Shown here: positions 1-15,400 of the stretch, piece by piece
Layout of the letters: the number at the start of each line of letters is the position of its first letter
Position numbering within the stretch: position 1 is the first letter of the stretch
Source: Diadophis punctatus similis
Taxonomy: Eukaryota; Chordata; Lepidosauria; Squamata; Dipsadidae
DNA: 64,000 bases
Direction: 5' to 3'
Assembly (NCBI GenBank): GCA_023053685.1
Contig: JALIGW010000005.1
Span: 35,955,980 to 36,019,979, forward strand
The notes under the pieces: model-generated
Database searches by the model: none
Told to the model about the DNA's origin: nothing
What the model saw: only the letters and a program-made list of their open reading frames with translations
Translations under genes and position numbers: made by a program

Positions 1-313
1 TTAATGTTTATATTAAACCATAAGTGAGCAGGTGATCAATGCTATTAGCTGATCAGAGTCCCAAACTGCAAGTTGAGTGGTCACATAAATTGGTTAATTA
101 TTTTTCTTTTCTTCTTAGAATTTTCCTGCAAGTCCAGGGTCTGCTTTTATAGAATCAACCAAGTGTTGATACATTTTATTGCATAAGAAATTGACTGACA
201 AATTTGTCACCTGAGCCCAGTGCCTTAATTACTAGACCAAATCTCTACATAAATTGGTTAAATAAAGAGATAAAATCTCTATTTTGTGATGGAGAAAAGT
301 TAATATAATAAAG

Positions 314-3596
<3,283 letters not shown>

Positions 3597-3836
3597 ATGA
3601 GAGGTCCTCGTTTCTCTCTGAGCTTGGTTGTTTTCTTGAAGATGTCTCATTACCCAAACTAATAACATCATCAGTGCTAGTAAGGCATAGGGTTGCTCTC
3701 AGTTGAAATTCAATTCAAACTGACAGCAAATCCTAGTCCTTACCGTACTAGCACTCATGATGTTTGTTACCCAATTTGGGTAATGAAACATCTGCAAGAA
3801 AACAATCAAGATCTGAGAGCACCAAGGACACCTCAT
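3597..3836. mobile_element. Short element with ~85-bp inverted ends (family R1)
   Basis: The left end (3597-3680) and right end (3748-3836) are inverted copies of each other. Both contain the string TTACCCAA(A/T)(C/T)T or its complement and a CTTGGTTG-type box. Related copies lie at 39858-40736 and 42131-43010. I do not recognise the family; the inverted ends suggest a DNA transposon or a foldback element. Confidence 0.55.
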
Positions 3837-3907
3837 AACCTAATGTTCTTATCTTCTATTTTTCACATAACAACACCAAGAGGTAACTGACCTAAAGCCA
3901 CCCCACC

Positions 3908-4223
3908 CAGGGGTGGGTTCCTCCCGGTTTGGACCGGAATCGCCTGAACCGGTAGGGACCCACTGGTGACGTCACTGTCGGTGCCGTTCCATGTGCGCCA
4001 CCATCTTTTTTGTGGATTTTCCCCCTTACGCGGCTTGAAAAAGAGCCCGCCCGCCCGCCTGCGGCCAAATACCGACCTTTATTTCTTCGCCCAAAGCACA
4101 GCTGATGAGCTCCTCAGCTGTGTTTCGGGCTAATTCCTGCTTCTGAGCATGCGCGGAAGTGAAATCGCATGAGGGGTCATCGCAATGCGAACCGGTGGCA
4201 AAGGTAAGTGGAACCCACCCCTG
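3908..4223. mobile_element. hAT-type MITE, family A
   Basis: The ends are CAGGGGTGGGTTCC and its near-complement GGAACCCACCCCTG. The 8-bp ACCCCACC flanks both sides (3900-3907 and 4224-4231). TIRs starting CAGGGGT plus an 8-bp target duplication indicate the hAT superfamily. The 316-bp interior is GC-rich with no transposase frame. Relatives are at 5974-6276 and 45637-45888. Confidence 0.88.
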
Positions 4224-4231
4224 ACCCCACC

Positions 4232-4907
4232 AGCTTTATGCCCAAAGGAGGATCACAACTCCTGGTTTCTAGCCAATCAGTTTAGTCACTAAACCAAACT
4301 GGCAACTCCAGTACTTCAATAGGCTTACAATAGGCAAACATTTTTATTAATGTACTATACGAGCTTGCAGCCTCAAACAAAATAATTTGACCTGCCTGTA
4401 ATCATTACAGATGACATGACTCCCACAGCTATATGCATTTTCCTGTCTTTGGCTCTGAATATGTATCACATTATCCTTCTTTTCTTCCCCATTTCATACA
4501 GAGAATATGCTCTAACAATTATAGTATATCTTTGTAGTATGCTAGCTGGAATGAAATAACATTAGCCAAGGACCATTTGGATGTTTTATTATTTATGTAA
4601 TAGCACCTGAGAGTTCTGGCTCATTTCACCAATATTACTGAATTGAGAAAATAGCAATTTCTAATCTGCCTTTAAATATGCAATAATATATAGTGTGTAT
4701 AAATAATTGATTGAAATTTAATTGCCCAAACTCTAATTTTATAGGCACATATTTCTCTCTCTGTGTTTCATTGTTATATATGAACAAATCTATTAATTTT
4801 ATTTTCTCCCCGATCCAGTCTTTTCAAGTCCTAAATATTTCTTTTTCATAAATGAAGAAACTGGTAATTCTGGTGAAAATGGAGCAAAATTCTCAACTGT
4901 CATTACA
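4232..4907. other. Spacer, nothing recognised
   Basis: AT-rich sequence between two hAT MITEs; no ORF or repeat recognised. Confidence 0.55.
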
Positions 4908-4915
4908 GCTTATAG

Positions 4916-5051
4916 CAGGGGTCTCCAACCTTGGCAACTTTAAGCCTGGAGGACTTCAACTCCCAGAATTCCCCAGCCAGCAAAGCTGGCTGGGGAATTC
5001 TGGGAGTTGAAGTCCTCCAGGCTTAAAGTTGCCAGAGTTGGAGACCCCCTG
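4916..5051. mobile_element. Palindromic hAT MITE, family B
   Basis: A 136-bp near-perfect palindrome that begins CAGGGGTCTCCAACCTTGG and ends with the complement. The target duplication GCTTATAG is at 4908-4915 and 5052-5059. Full-length copies of similar size are at 21774-21909 and 59081-59214. It has no coding capacity and must be mobilised in trans. Confidence 0.93.
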
Positions 5052-5345
5052 GCTTATAGAATATAAGGCTTTCAGCAGGGACGAAAATGAGGCAGAATAG
5101 TAGTTTCTGGGTACAACTCCTTTTGTAATTAAAGTATAACATATTTATTAAAAACCACCAAGAGAACCCAGTATATAGAAAACCAAATACATAAAAAAAC
5201 CATGCAAACTTCCTTACTCAGGAAGGATAAAACATAGAAGAGCTGATATTTTCTAGGCTTATTGTCAAAACTCTGTTTTTGCATGCATTATAATGAACTC
5301 CACTCCACCATCTTCTGCTTCAGCTGCACAATTTTATTACCCAAT

Positions 5346-5505
5346 ACCATGCCTCCAAGAGTTGCGGGGTGCACCATTACTGGAGGTTTTTAAATAAGAG
5401 ATTAGACTGCCATGTGTCCAGAATGATATAGGGACTCCTGCTTGACCAGGGTTTGGATTAGAAGACCTATAAGACTCTCATCTTTCCATCTATAATCTTA
5501 GCCAT
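5346..5505 (+). mobile_element. CR1-type LINE 3' end fragment
   Basis: The segment reading GGAGGTTTTTAAATAAGAG through GGATTAGAAGACCT matches the conserved 3' end of amniote CR1 elements, where the protein-coding tail passes into the short 3' UTR. It is the opposite orientation of the same region found at 45899-46020. Severely 5' truncated. Confidence 0.7.
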
Positions 5506-5821
5506 CTACTACAATGGTAAATCTGTAGAGAATCAGGAAGAGGGCTTTGAGGGAAACATACAATAACCACTATAGCCAAAACATAAAATACAATTCTAAT
5601 CTTCCCATGTCCTGATCTGGTCTACCATGAATGGCTGCTAAAAAAACCTCTTCCTTGTATCCATTATAGAGGTGGCCCATACTGACAAATCTACTTGAAA
5701 ACAGGAAAATACAAACAGGAATCTGATTATTTCCTTCCGGCTGCTAGTGTCTATTGGCACAATGGCTGGCTGTTGACTTCTGGGAATTGAAGTCCCAAGT
5801 CCCAAGAAGAAAGAACCCAAG

Positions 5822-6345
5822 GGATATAGTGGTTAAGGTAGCTGACTAAGACTGATAAAGTCCAGGTTGAAATCCACCCCAGACATGGAAGCTTTCTGAT
5901 GATTTGGGCTAATCACTCTTTTAGTCCAACCTATCTGAGACACTAGTTGTTACAAGGGAAAATAGGTCTGCAACAGGGGAGGGTTCCGGTTATGTTCGCT
6001 ACCGGTGTGCATCATGAACATGCGCGGAAGTGAAATCGCGTCCCACCGTGCGATTTCACTTCCGCGTATGCTCAGGATGACATTACAAGCCGAAACACAG
6101 CTGAGGAGCTTTTCAGCTGTGCTTCAGAGGAAGAATAAAGGTCAGTATTCACACAAGGGCAGCTGGGAGGGCTTTTTCCTGACAGCTCAGGACACGGAGA
6201 AGCGCTAAAAATGACATCATCACCGGGATGCTACCGGAGCTGCGCTCCGCATCGCACCAGTAGGAACCCACCACTGGTCTGCAATGTATGCTACTTTGAA
6301 CTTCTGGAAGAAAGGCAGGCTATAAATCTAATAAATAAATAAACA
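5822..6345 (+). mobile_element. tRNA-derived SINE (Sauria-like), split by a MITE
   Basis: The left part has an A-box-like ATAGTGGTTAAGG and a B-box-like GGTTGAAATCC, as in tRNA-derived pol III promoters. The body then runs to 5973. The right part (6285-6345) ends in a TAAATAAATAAA-type tail. The two halves are separated by the MITE at 5974-6276 and its duplicated 8 bp, so the SINE inserted first. Family naming rests on recollection of Sauria SINE layout. Confidence 0.7.
5974..6276. mobile_element. hAT-type MITE, family A
   Basis: Flanked by the 8-bp duplication GTCTGCAA (5966-5973 and 6277-6284). Ends are CAGGGGAGGGTTCC and GGAACCCACCACTG. It shares GC-rich blocks with the copy at 3908, such as GCGGAAGTGAAATCGC. 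It contains a short internal inverted repeat around 6023-6067. Inserted into the SINE at 5822-6345. Confidence 0.88.
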
Positions 6346-8834
6346 ATGCTAGCCTTATCTCTTATTGCTCTTAAAGATATTCTTTAAACCAGTGTTCAAT
6401 GCTTTAACATATAACGAAAAAATAGGGATTCTGCCTAAACATCAATAGCCTTGTTTCTTAGAAGGATTATACTCCTGTCTATTTTAAGATTGATGGTGAG
6501 ATTACCATAATTAAATCTCTATGCCTAGAGCTTTCTTTTGCTAATCAGCAATTACTAATGGCTTTTCTTCTTTTCTGTCTCTGATTTCCATAAGATACCT
6601 ATTTTGTGCCAAGCAGAAAGACATTTAAAGCCAGATGATCAGCTGTCAAGTTTTATGTGCCTTGCAAATTTGCCTTACAGCTCCTATATACAAAAGACTT
6701 GTGATCCAGGCATAAAATTCCCCTGAACCACTACAATTATTAAATAGAGAATACCCATATCCATACATACACACTATAGGATCTACTAATAATATACATT
6801 TGAGATGAATAAACTGGCAAATAAACTTGTGATCTTGAGGTTAAATATAATAATTTAGAAACTTGCTAACAGCTTAGAACCCTCATCAGATCCTGAAGAG
6901 GTCTCCATTAATAGTGCATTACTTCTAATCCTGTTCCCATGAGTAATACATTAGTGTCTCATTTGAATTCCTAAGCAAGCCAACATTATCTATTCTTTCC
7001 AGGCAGAAACACAAATAAAATGCAGCTGTCTTTCGGACCATGTGCATTATAATTCTTGCAATACAGTTCTTGGTTCAGATACAAAAAAATGCACACTTAT
7101 GAAACTGTCATGCAAAAATATGGATTTTCATGCATTTTTAAATCATAAGAAATAAGAGTTAATTGCTTTCAAACTGTCACAGTCAAGAAATAGGAACTTA
7201 GTTTTTAGGAACTGGGGTATGGAGGGGAGACGGACAGTTTTAGGATGAATATTCTCCAGGGTATGCCAGTCATAAAACCTCCAGGCTTTCTGCTCACTTA
7301 ATTAAAAAAAAACCTTTAATTAAAAATAATAATTAGGAAGCTTGCATGCTGTAATTTGCAGCCTCCAAGATTAGAGGAAATGAAGAATTATTTCACATCC
7401 TCTCACTCCTCCCTCAGCATTTATAAAAAATAGAAATGACAGATGGCTGCCTATCTAATAAAATACTGGAGAGGGGAAAATGGGAAATGAGAGTAGGGAA
7501 TTATTAGATCCTCTTAGGAGTTTCAAAGGGAGATGTATTATATCCTACATAAGTTTGTCGGTCCTTGCCTTTTTAAATTGTATATCTGTAAGCTGGCTTG
7601 TTTGTTTTTGGAGGAGTGTTTTTTTTAATGTTTGCATAGCATTTAGATGTCAGCTGGGCCAGGCAGACGAGACAGGAGATACATTGTAAAATTACATTAA
7701 CAGAATTTTGAAAGTCTGAAAGTACATATCTTGAGAATTTAGGAAATTTCCCTTCTGAACTTCTTATGCCACTCATAATGCAGCTGTGGGCTACGTCTTC
7801 CCTTATGTGACCATTCCCTAGGCAGCATTTCTTCACTCTGTTTCTCCAGATACTTCTCACATACTGCTGAAATACATTTCATCTGGGGTTTGTGTAATGG
7901 AGAGACACAAAACGGTACAGTGTGTATTTGTTTCCTCCTAAATTTCCACTAATTTTACTTTTATGAAGTAGGCCAGGCCAGATAAGAGATTTGTATTTCG
8001 GACCATACTTGCTTTCAATTAATTTTTTTAACATTATTATCTAATAATTCCCTTCTCTCATTTTATGAAAACACAAACAATACACTCCCCAAATTCAAAA
8101 TGTGTTCACTAATTCAATTAAGAATATTTTAAAAGGAGAATATATTTTGATGTGAGTCTCTTATTAATTATTTTAAGGACTGAGAGACTTTTCTCTGATA
8201 CAAATAGTTACAAGAAGGTTCATACCTGAGACTAAAATCCCATGTGTGAGCCACATGAGATAATAGCAAGATAGTTCTGACTGATAAAAGATAGATTAGA
8301 AAGAGCCAGGATCAGTGTGACATAGATTTCACACGGACTTGCCTCCCTAATTTTTCTTGTCTTCAGACAGCTCTATCTAGATTCTATAAATTTGTTCTAT
8401 GTGCACATCTGTTTGAAAATAATACAGTCTTGAAAGTAGGAATTTGAAACTTCATGAATGACAACTTTGCTTTTTACATGAGGGTGGATAGATGTACTCA
8501 GTCACATAACCTGTCCCTGACTGAAAAAAGGCAACATGTATGGCAATAGCATTTTTCTACAGTTATTATACAATAATAAAGCCATTTACACGGTATTTGT
8601 ATATCAAGTTTGTTGTGTTTGCATAATAAGACATTTAAAACTTTTTATCACTGTCCTCTGGAAGTAGAACAAGTGATTGGTGTATTTTGTTTAAAACAAA
8701 GAAGCAAACAAAACTTTCAGCATTCTTGCATTTACTAAAGTAACCTCTGTCTATGAAAAACACCTGATTGCATAAGGTGACATGAGAACTCCTGGTTCCT
8801 TTACAGAGGTCCATATTCTGTTTTGTTAGTAACA
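6346..8834. other. AT-rich spacer, nothing recognised
   Basis: About 2.5 kb of low-GC sequence. Short ORFs at 7480-7689 (+) and 7573-7860 (-) overlap each other and show no domain. Confidence 0.6.
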
Positions 8835-8842
8835 GTCTATGC

Positions 8843-8977
8843 CAGGGCTGTCAAACTCTCGGCCCACGGGCTGGATGCATCAAACACTGCCCATGCCCAC
8901 GCCCAATTTAGCAAAGGGGGAAAAAGTCCCGATACATCACGTGATGCCGCCGAGATGACATGAGTTTGACACCCCTG
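8843..8977. mobile_element. hAT-type MITE, family C
   Basis: The ends are CAGGGCTGTCAAACTC and GAGTTTGACACCCCTG. The 8-bp duplication GTCTATGC lies at 8835-8842 and 8978-8985. The 135-bp interior has no ORF. A decayed relative is at 39655-39782. Confidence 0.9.
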
Positions 8978-8985
8978 GTCTATGC

Positions 8986-11165
8986 ATTCTGTGGTCCCTG
9001 TAACTCAAGACAGAAGTCATGGTAACATCACATGAATTCTGTGCTCTATTTCATTCCTGATCATCGTATTTGTCCCTCTGGTATTGGCTGAAAGTTGACT
9101 CACTGAGTCATTTTGTTCCAAAGAGATGGTTCATGAATAATACATTCTGATGATGCAACTTTCCTCTCATTCCTCACCTATGGTAGAGACACCTAGGTTT
9201 TTTATTTGATCTAGTGTTAAAGTAGGGTTCTCCATCGCAAAGGAAGCTATGTGTATGATATATGATGCTTAAGTAGCAATCACGGTAATGATGTAGCAAT
9301 GGTTAGGATCTGCCCAATTCCTATTGGTTTCTTTTTGTCTACTGAGGGCATGCAGCTTTTCCTGTGGTTGTTGCATAGATGTCCTTCTATTTCAGCTTGG
9401 GCAAAAAGAATGATCAGGCACCAGATATTGTTAGAAAAAGATATACTGTAGGAAAGCCTCACTGGGATAGTTTGGATGGTATTTTGAGAATTTACAAGCC
9501 ACTGCTGTGCGTATTGTTGTTTTTAGATCTTCATAGTTGGAAAACACATAAAACTCTACAAAAGTTCCAGCAGCAAATCAGGACATTACTATCAAGAAAC
9601 CAAGTCAATAAGGCAAAGTTTTAACTAAACACAAAGGGATAAAGGAGTTCTGAAGAAGGACCTATTACTCATGGCCTTGGAGCTAATGACTGAAAGAAAA
9701 ATGGTCCAGACACTCACCATGGGAGCAGAATGAAGCAAGAAAGATCACAAAAGTGTTGTGGCTTGAAAGCCAAGGAACATAGAAAAGAGAAAATGTTTCA
9801 GCTTGACATATATGTAGCCTAAGGAGACAGCTCCTACTGACACACCAAATCTTATGCAGAAGGGTTGGGGCCTGCTTTCAAAGTTTATCTAGTGCTGTCT
9901 CTTTTCCCCTCTCCTCCCCACTGAACAGCCTTCTCCCTGATTTGTTGAGGCCATGCTCACCATCTGTGACAAGTGGCTTAAAGAGAGCATGAGACAATTA
10001 ATGTGGGTGAGAGTGCAAAATATAAGACTGTGCAAATGAAATAGAGAGCTTTATCAGCAGTCTGTAACTGCTTGTCTACTATTACAGAATAGGCTAAAAA
10101 CCAAAGCAAACCAAAAATCTTGTGCAATCATAACAGATCAAAGTTAGGAATCAAATAGACATGTCAACTATAATGAAATTAAAGGCTTGTCAACATAATA
10201 TAAATGTACTTTAGTCTAGCATGAATGTCCTGAGATCTTCTCTCATCCTACTGAAAATTTGTGAGTGATGCTTGATGTGGGGAAATGAGAGTGTGATGTA
10301 AAAATGAAATATATATATATATTACAGGTTGGTTTGAATGGGTGTTACTGTGTTTGATGTATGATGCATGGTAAAATTGACTAATATCCATGTTGAGAAA
10401 ATATGTTACCTAATAGTTAGAGATTGGAGCATATACGTACAGCTAATTTGACAGTGTTGGACCATGACAGGTATAGTGGGGGTGTTGAGTGTGCTGTTCT
10501 TGAGGAAGAGTGATCTCTACCTTGGTGGCAAATTTCCCTTTTGACTTGGCAACCTCAGCTTGATGGGGTTTATGTCTAGATTGTTGGTTATCTGGTCTTA
10601 AAGCATTGATGTTGAAAGCTATGTCTGTCTGTACTAAGTCTATATTCATTCATAATTTTTAAGTGGACAAATGGGCAGACCTGGTATATATTACTGAGAT
10701 CTGGCTGAATGAGTGATGCAATACCTGCCCAGATGGCACTTCAAAACTAGATGGGTAGCAAATAAATTGAGTAAGTAAAAATAAAATAAATCTGTCTGAA
10801 ATATGACTGGCTCAGTTTTAGGTACTGCATCAACCTTGATGCTGGGGCCAGGAAAAAGAGATAAGATTTATCTATTAGGAGACTTTATCTATGATCAGGC
10901 ATTCTGTTCTTCCAGTGATGTAATATGAATGCTTTTTTATTAAATTGGCCCATGGAGGCAAGACAGGTAATTTGCTGGTTTTCTAGGCAACTTGCTATTC
11001 AGTATGGTCCCTTCCTGGTGTTCTGGACCTAGTAACCAGACTAGTGGTGGAGTCTCTCTGCATTTTTGGTGTTAGGAGACTGGAACTCTATGTTGAAAAC
11101 ATTAGGAACAGCCACTGAGTTCATGGCCTTCATGGCAACCATTGATCTGTATCAGATGATTTCAT
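8986..11165. other. Spacer, nothing recognised
   Basis: Unique-looking AT-rich sequence. It contains a 28-bp string (9107-9134) repeated exactly at 14196-14223. No coding frame recognised. Confidence 0.55.
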
Positions 11166-11472
11166 GTTTGACAGCTTTATTTTATTTTATTTTTATTTAT
11201 TTATTTTTGTCAAGCATATATAAGATTACAGTAAAAGTATAAACATGTATACATGAGATGGTTATGAGTACATGGGAAGGGACGGTAGGCACATTGGACA
11301 TCGACAGTAGGCACATTGGTGCGCTTATGCACACCCCTTACAGACCTCTTAGGAATGGGATGAGGTCAACAGTAGACAGTCTAAGGTTAAAGTTAGGGGG
11401 GTTTGGGAAAGAAACCACAGAGTCAGGTAGTGCATTACAGGCATTGACCACTCTGTTGCTGAAGTCATATTT

Positions 11473-11850
11473 TCAATTGAGTTTGGAGCGGTTTACATTA
11501 AGTTTGTATCTGTTATTTGCTCGTGTATTGTTGTGGTTGAAGCTAAAGTAGGCATTGACAGGTAGGACATTGTAGCAGATAATTTTATGTGCTACACTTA
11601 GGTCAGACCTAAGGCGGCATAGTTCTAAATTGTCTAAGCCCAAAATTTCAAGTCTGATGGCATAAGGTATTCTGTTGCGAACAGAGGAGTGGAGGACTCT
11701 TCTCGTGAAATATCTCTGGACATTCTCAAATGTATCAATGTCTGATATGTAGTGCGGGTTCCAGACAGATGAGCTGTATTTGACAATTGGTCTAGCAAAT
11801 GTTTTGTATGCTCTAGTTAAAAGTACAATATTACCAGAGAAGCTACGCAA
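11473..11850 (-). pseudogene. LINE ORF2 C-terminal fragment
   Basis: 125 codons open, with ARPIVKYSSSVWNPHYI, then an EN-VQRYFTRRVL-like stretch and LEILGLDNLELCRLRSDL. This is the usual C-terminal domain downstream of the RT thumb in CR1/L2-group LINEs. It belongs to the same dead element as the RT piece upstream and ends near the AT-rich 3' tail. Confidence 0.8.
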
Positions 11851-11937
11851 GATTAGGTTAACAACTTTTAATGCTTTTTTGGCAATGTTGTTACAGTGGG
11901 CTCTGGCACTTAGCTCATTAGATCATTAGATGAGTAC

Positions 11938-12291
11938 TCAAAGGTCTTTAACAGAGTGAGGGTTGTCTACAAGGACGTGTCCATCCAGCTTGTATTTTGT
12001 GTTCTGATTTTTTTTGCCTATGTGTAAGACAGAGCATTTGTTGATTGAGATTTGAAGTTGCCAATTGTTTAACCATTCTGACACATAGTCAAGGTCTTTT
12101 TGAAGGGTAGCAGCATTGTCAGTAGTGTTGAATAGTTTTACATCATCAGCGAAGAGAACACAGTTGCTTTTAATATGATCGCAAAAGTCATTTATGTAAA
12201 GTATAAAAAGTGTTGGCCCTAAAATGCTGCCTTGGAGGACACCACTGTTAACAGGTACAGGTTTTGATATAGAATTTGATATTTTGACCAC
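11938..12291 (-). pseudogene. LINE reverse transcriptase fragment (palm domain)
   Basis: This 117-codon open piece of the LINE at 11166-12485 holds RT motif B-like VNSGVLQGSILGP, motif C LFADDVKLF with both aspartates of the catalytic pair, and the downstream conserved stretch WLNNWQLQISINKC. The protein would copy LINE RNA at a nicked chromosomal site. The upstream motif A lies beyond a stop around 12290 and the downstream thumb and C-terminal part are in another piece (11473-11850), so no full enzyme can be made. Confidence 0.85.
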
Positions 12292-12485
12292 TTATTGCCT
12301 GTTTGACAGGAACACAGTTATCCATTTATGCAGGGGGGGCAGAAATGCCATAAGATTGCAGTTTTAGAAGTAGTTTGTCGTGCACCACTGAATCAAAGGC
12401 TTTACAGAAGTCTAAGTAAATTGCGTCTATTGCTTTGCCTTGATCGAGTTGTGTAGTCCATATGTTTTTGCAGTGTAGGAGTTGC

Positions 12486-15400
12486 AGATTACAGGATAAA
12501 GTTTATCCTTTAAGTGGATATATTTTGGTCTTTATCTTTGCTTTACAGCATTTGCTATGTGATCTCTTACTGTATACCCTTTACCATGGTTGGATCATTT
12601 CCTGCCACCAGAAATCTCTGAAGAGCTAAACCTATTCAAATGGTCTTCCCCAACTGGCTAAAATATTCAAAGGCCTGCCAGAGGGTGCTTGGATAATTTC
12701 CTGACAATCTGAAATACGAATTTTATCCCATCATTATCATTTCCATAAATAACTCAAGGCAGCAAACATACCTTACATGGGTCAATCTGCCTGAAAAAAA
12801 AATATTACCAATGCCCTACTTTAAGGAAGTGAGATACGATGGCACTGCATTTAAGTTCTTTGAAACAATCTCTCAATGGACAGTTTGTTGGCTCCCACAG
12901 TGAATACCCTCCAGAAGCTGCTCAAACAGCTCTTTCAAAGGGCCTTGGTCTCATTGATTATTGATTATAGATTATTAATTGATTAATTGATTTAGTTAAT
13001 TTAACTTTATTCTACATGCCATTAATTTTATTTGTATGCTTGTTGTTTATTGTTTCTTATGAATCCTATCCATGAACTGCTGAGAGTTCTCAGGAATTTG
13101 ATGAAATAGTGAAGCTGCAAAGAGCAGGAGAAGCATGCTGTAAAACTGTTTGCTGTGGCACAGAGGCACATGGCAAGGAAAGGACCTGGCCTTTCAAGAT
13201 TGAAGAATAGGTAGAGAAATGGCTAATGGTAACAGAGCCATTGCAATACTATTAATTTATGTGAATAAAAGGGCAGCTTTCTGGAGTAGGAATGCAATTT
13301 CCCCCACTTGAGATAGATCTTAAAACACTAAAGCACTTTCTAGGGCATATTTTGAAACAGGATGTTTGTGCAGTTTGCTTCTTAGGAATGATCAGTTTAT
13401 ATCAATTAATTGAAAAAGAACTACAGTATATACAACCATCATAAATAACAAGGATAATTCAGTGGATAAGTTTAAAATTATTCACACATAGAAGCCATAT
13501 GATTCATCCATATGAATAAGTTAAGTATCAGCACTTATGACCACCCTATTAAATTCCATTTCTGGAGACTTGTTTCACAGGAGCAAGGTGGCATATATAC
13601 TAGGCATCCTATTTTCACATTTTTCTTGTGGTTGTGCTGTGTCATAGACTTCTCCACCCACATGATTGTCAAGATGCATTTCTGATGGATAATAAATGGA
13701 CACTAATCTTCAATTCTTTATTTCAGAAAACCTTTCATCATTTAACATAAAACACCTTTTCTGCCACCAGGCCCACATTAATTTGCGTAGCTGCAGGATT
13801 TAATAAGGCATTTCAGAATGCTACTAATACTGCAGGGCATCCACATGTCTACAATGCATTTTGACTCATTAATGTTGTATAAGAATGCAGTTTAATATTC
13901 CATGCATTGCATTAACAAGGAAACAAAGATGACAGAACCAAATTTAGCAGATTGCCAGGAGCTTTTTCTCTTGATCCTCACCTCCGATGTGTAGTTTCAG
14001 GTAGTTTCAGGCTGATTCTAAAGCACATGTCATTCTTTGGGGTGGGTGGCAGTTAACGTGCATGTGAAACTCCTTATTTCCTCTTTTGATATATATTCTT
14101 GCAATATTTGTTTTTTATCCTTATTGTAATTTCTTTCTTGCTTTTATAAGCAAGGAATTCAGCCTATTGGTATGGTTGGAAAACCTCCAAAGAAAGTCAT
14201 TTTGTTCCAAAGAGATGGTTCATAATTTTATGGAGATGGGGCTACACATGGATTCTGTTAATTTGGGAAATAATATCCTCTCTCTAAAAAGTACAAAACT
14301 AAGACTAATAAATGGGCCATCCAATAGCATCACTATTGAAACAGACGTTTTCTCAGTCTCTTACTGCATACTAATTACCACACTGTTCATTGGTACATAT
14401 GCTTATTAGTAGGAGACCAAAACTGGTTAGGAGTAAATCGTTCATTCCATGATAGTTGCAGTGGGGGTAAGGTTCGTTGTCCAAGTTTGTGGATTGGTTT
14501 CTGAACATTTCATTATCAGACTAGGTAACATCTTCAGTGGAGTTTAGGGGATGTCAGTGTCAGAGTCACAGTTCTGATTGGGATTAATCTTTTGCCTACT
14601 ACTTGCTTTTAAAGAACTGATCTGAGAACTGCTACCGTAATTGCATTCCTCCTCCTCCTCCTCCTCCTCTTTTCTTTTTCTTCTTCTCATAGGCAAATCC
14701 AGGAACCCTCAGTTAAACCTAATTTATTATTTCATATCTTTCAAATATTATGTAGATGTCATATTTTCCATTTTAAGGAAGACATTTAGGAAGACACGTC
14801 TTAATAAAGAAAAATATAGAAACATAAAGAATAGGTAAATTACATGATAATGACTGATTACTAATGTACCACTGCTGTATTAAATCATGAACAGAGAAAA
14901 TATATTAACACTTCGTGCTATAATTAACATGCAACTAATTTCAAACAAACAGATATTTTTGCACAATATATATAATTGTTTAAATGCAAAATAGTTTTTG
15001 AAGGCCATTGCCGAAAGTGCTAATGTTCATCCAAATTAGTAGTTTCAAAATAGGCTAAACTAAGTAATGTGTGATATGCTAAAAGTATTGGTTGTTTTGA
15101 TAAAAATGATAATGGCTAAAATTATAATGGCTTTCCATAATAGACTGCCTGCAGTCTCAGTAACCCGGAGTGACCAATTTGGAAAATAGTTTGTGAAATA
15201 TGTAGACTGCATGCTTTCCAATTTGAATGCAACTGTTGGAAAAGAGCCAATAGATGTATTTTAGCACCCATTTGTTCAATCATTTGGTACATTCTCCCCA
15301 AAAATCTGTGGGAATTGAGTAGCATAGAAACCAAAGATTTATGGATGGCAGGGATTGTTACAGGATCCATAAACAGTAAAAACTCATTTTTGATTGGGAG

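Larger units (their letters stand above)
11166..12485 (-). mobile_element. 5'-truncated LINE of the CR1/L2 group
   Basis: On the minus strand this encodes pieces of a LINE ORF2. Reading 5' to 3', an RT motif A region with DFCKAFDSVVH lies near 12395-12425. An open piece at 12291-11938 has the RT motifs GSILGPTLFILYINDF and LFADDVKLF (FADD catalytic motif). A piece at 11850-11473 matches the C-terminal domain of CR1/L2 proteins (RPIVKYSSSVWNP). The 3' end (11166-11220) is an A/T-rich AAATAAAATAAA-type tail. Stops and frame changes between the pieces make it a dead copy. A second 3' end of the same family is at 41938-42122. The exact clade within the CR1/L2/Rex1 group is uncertain. Confidence 0.85.
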
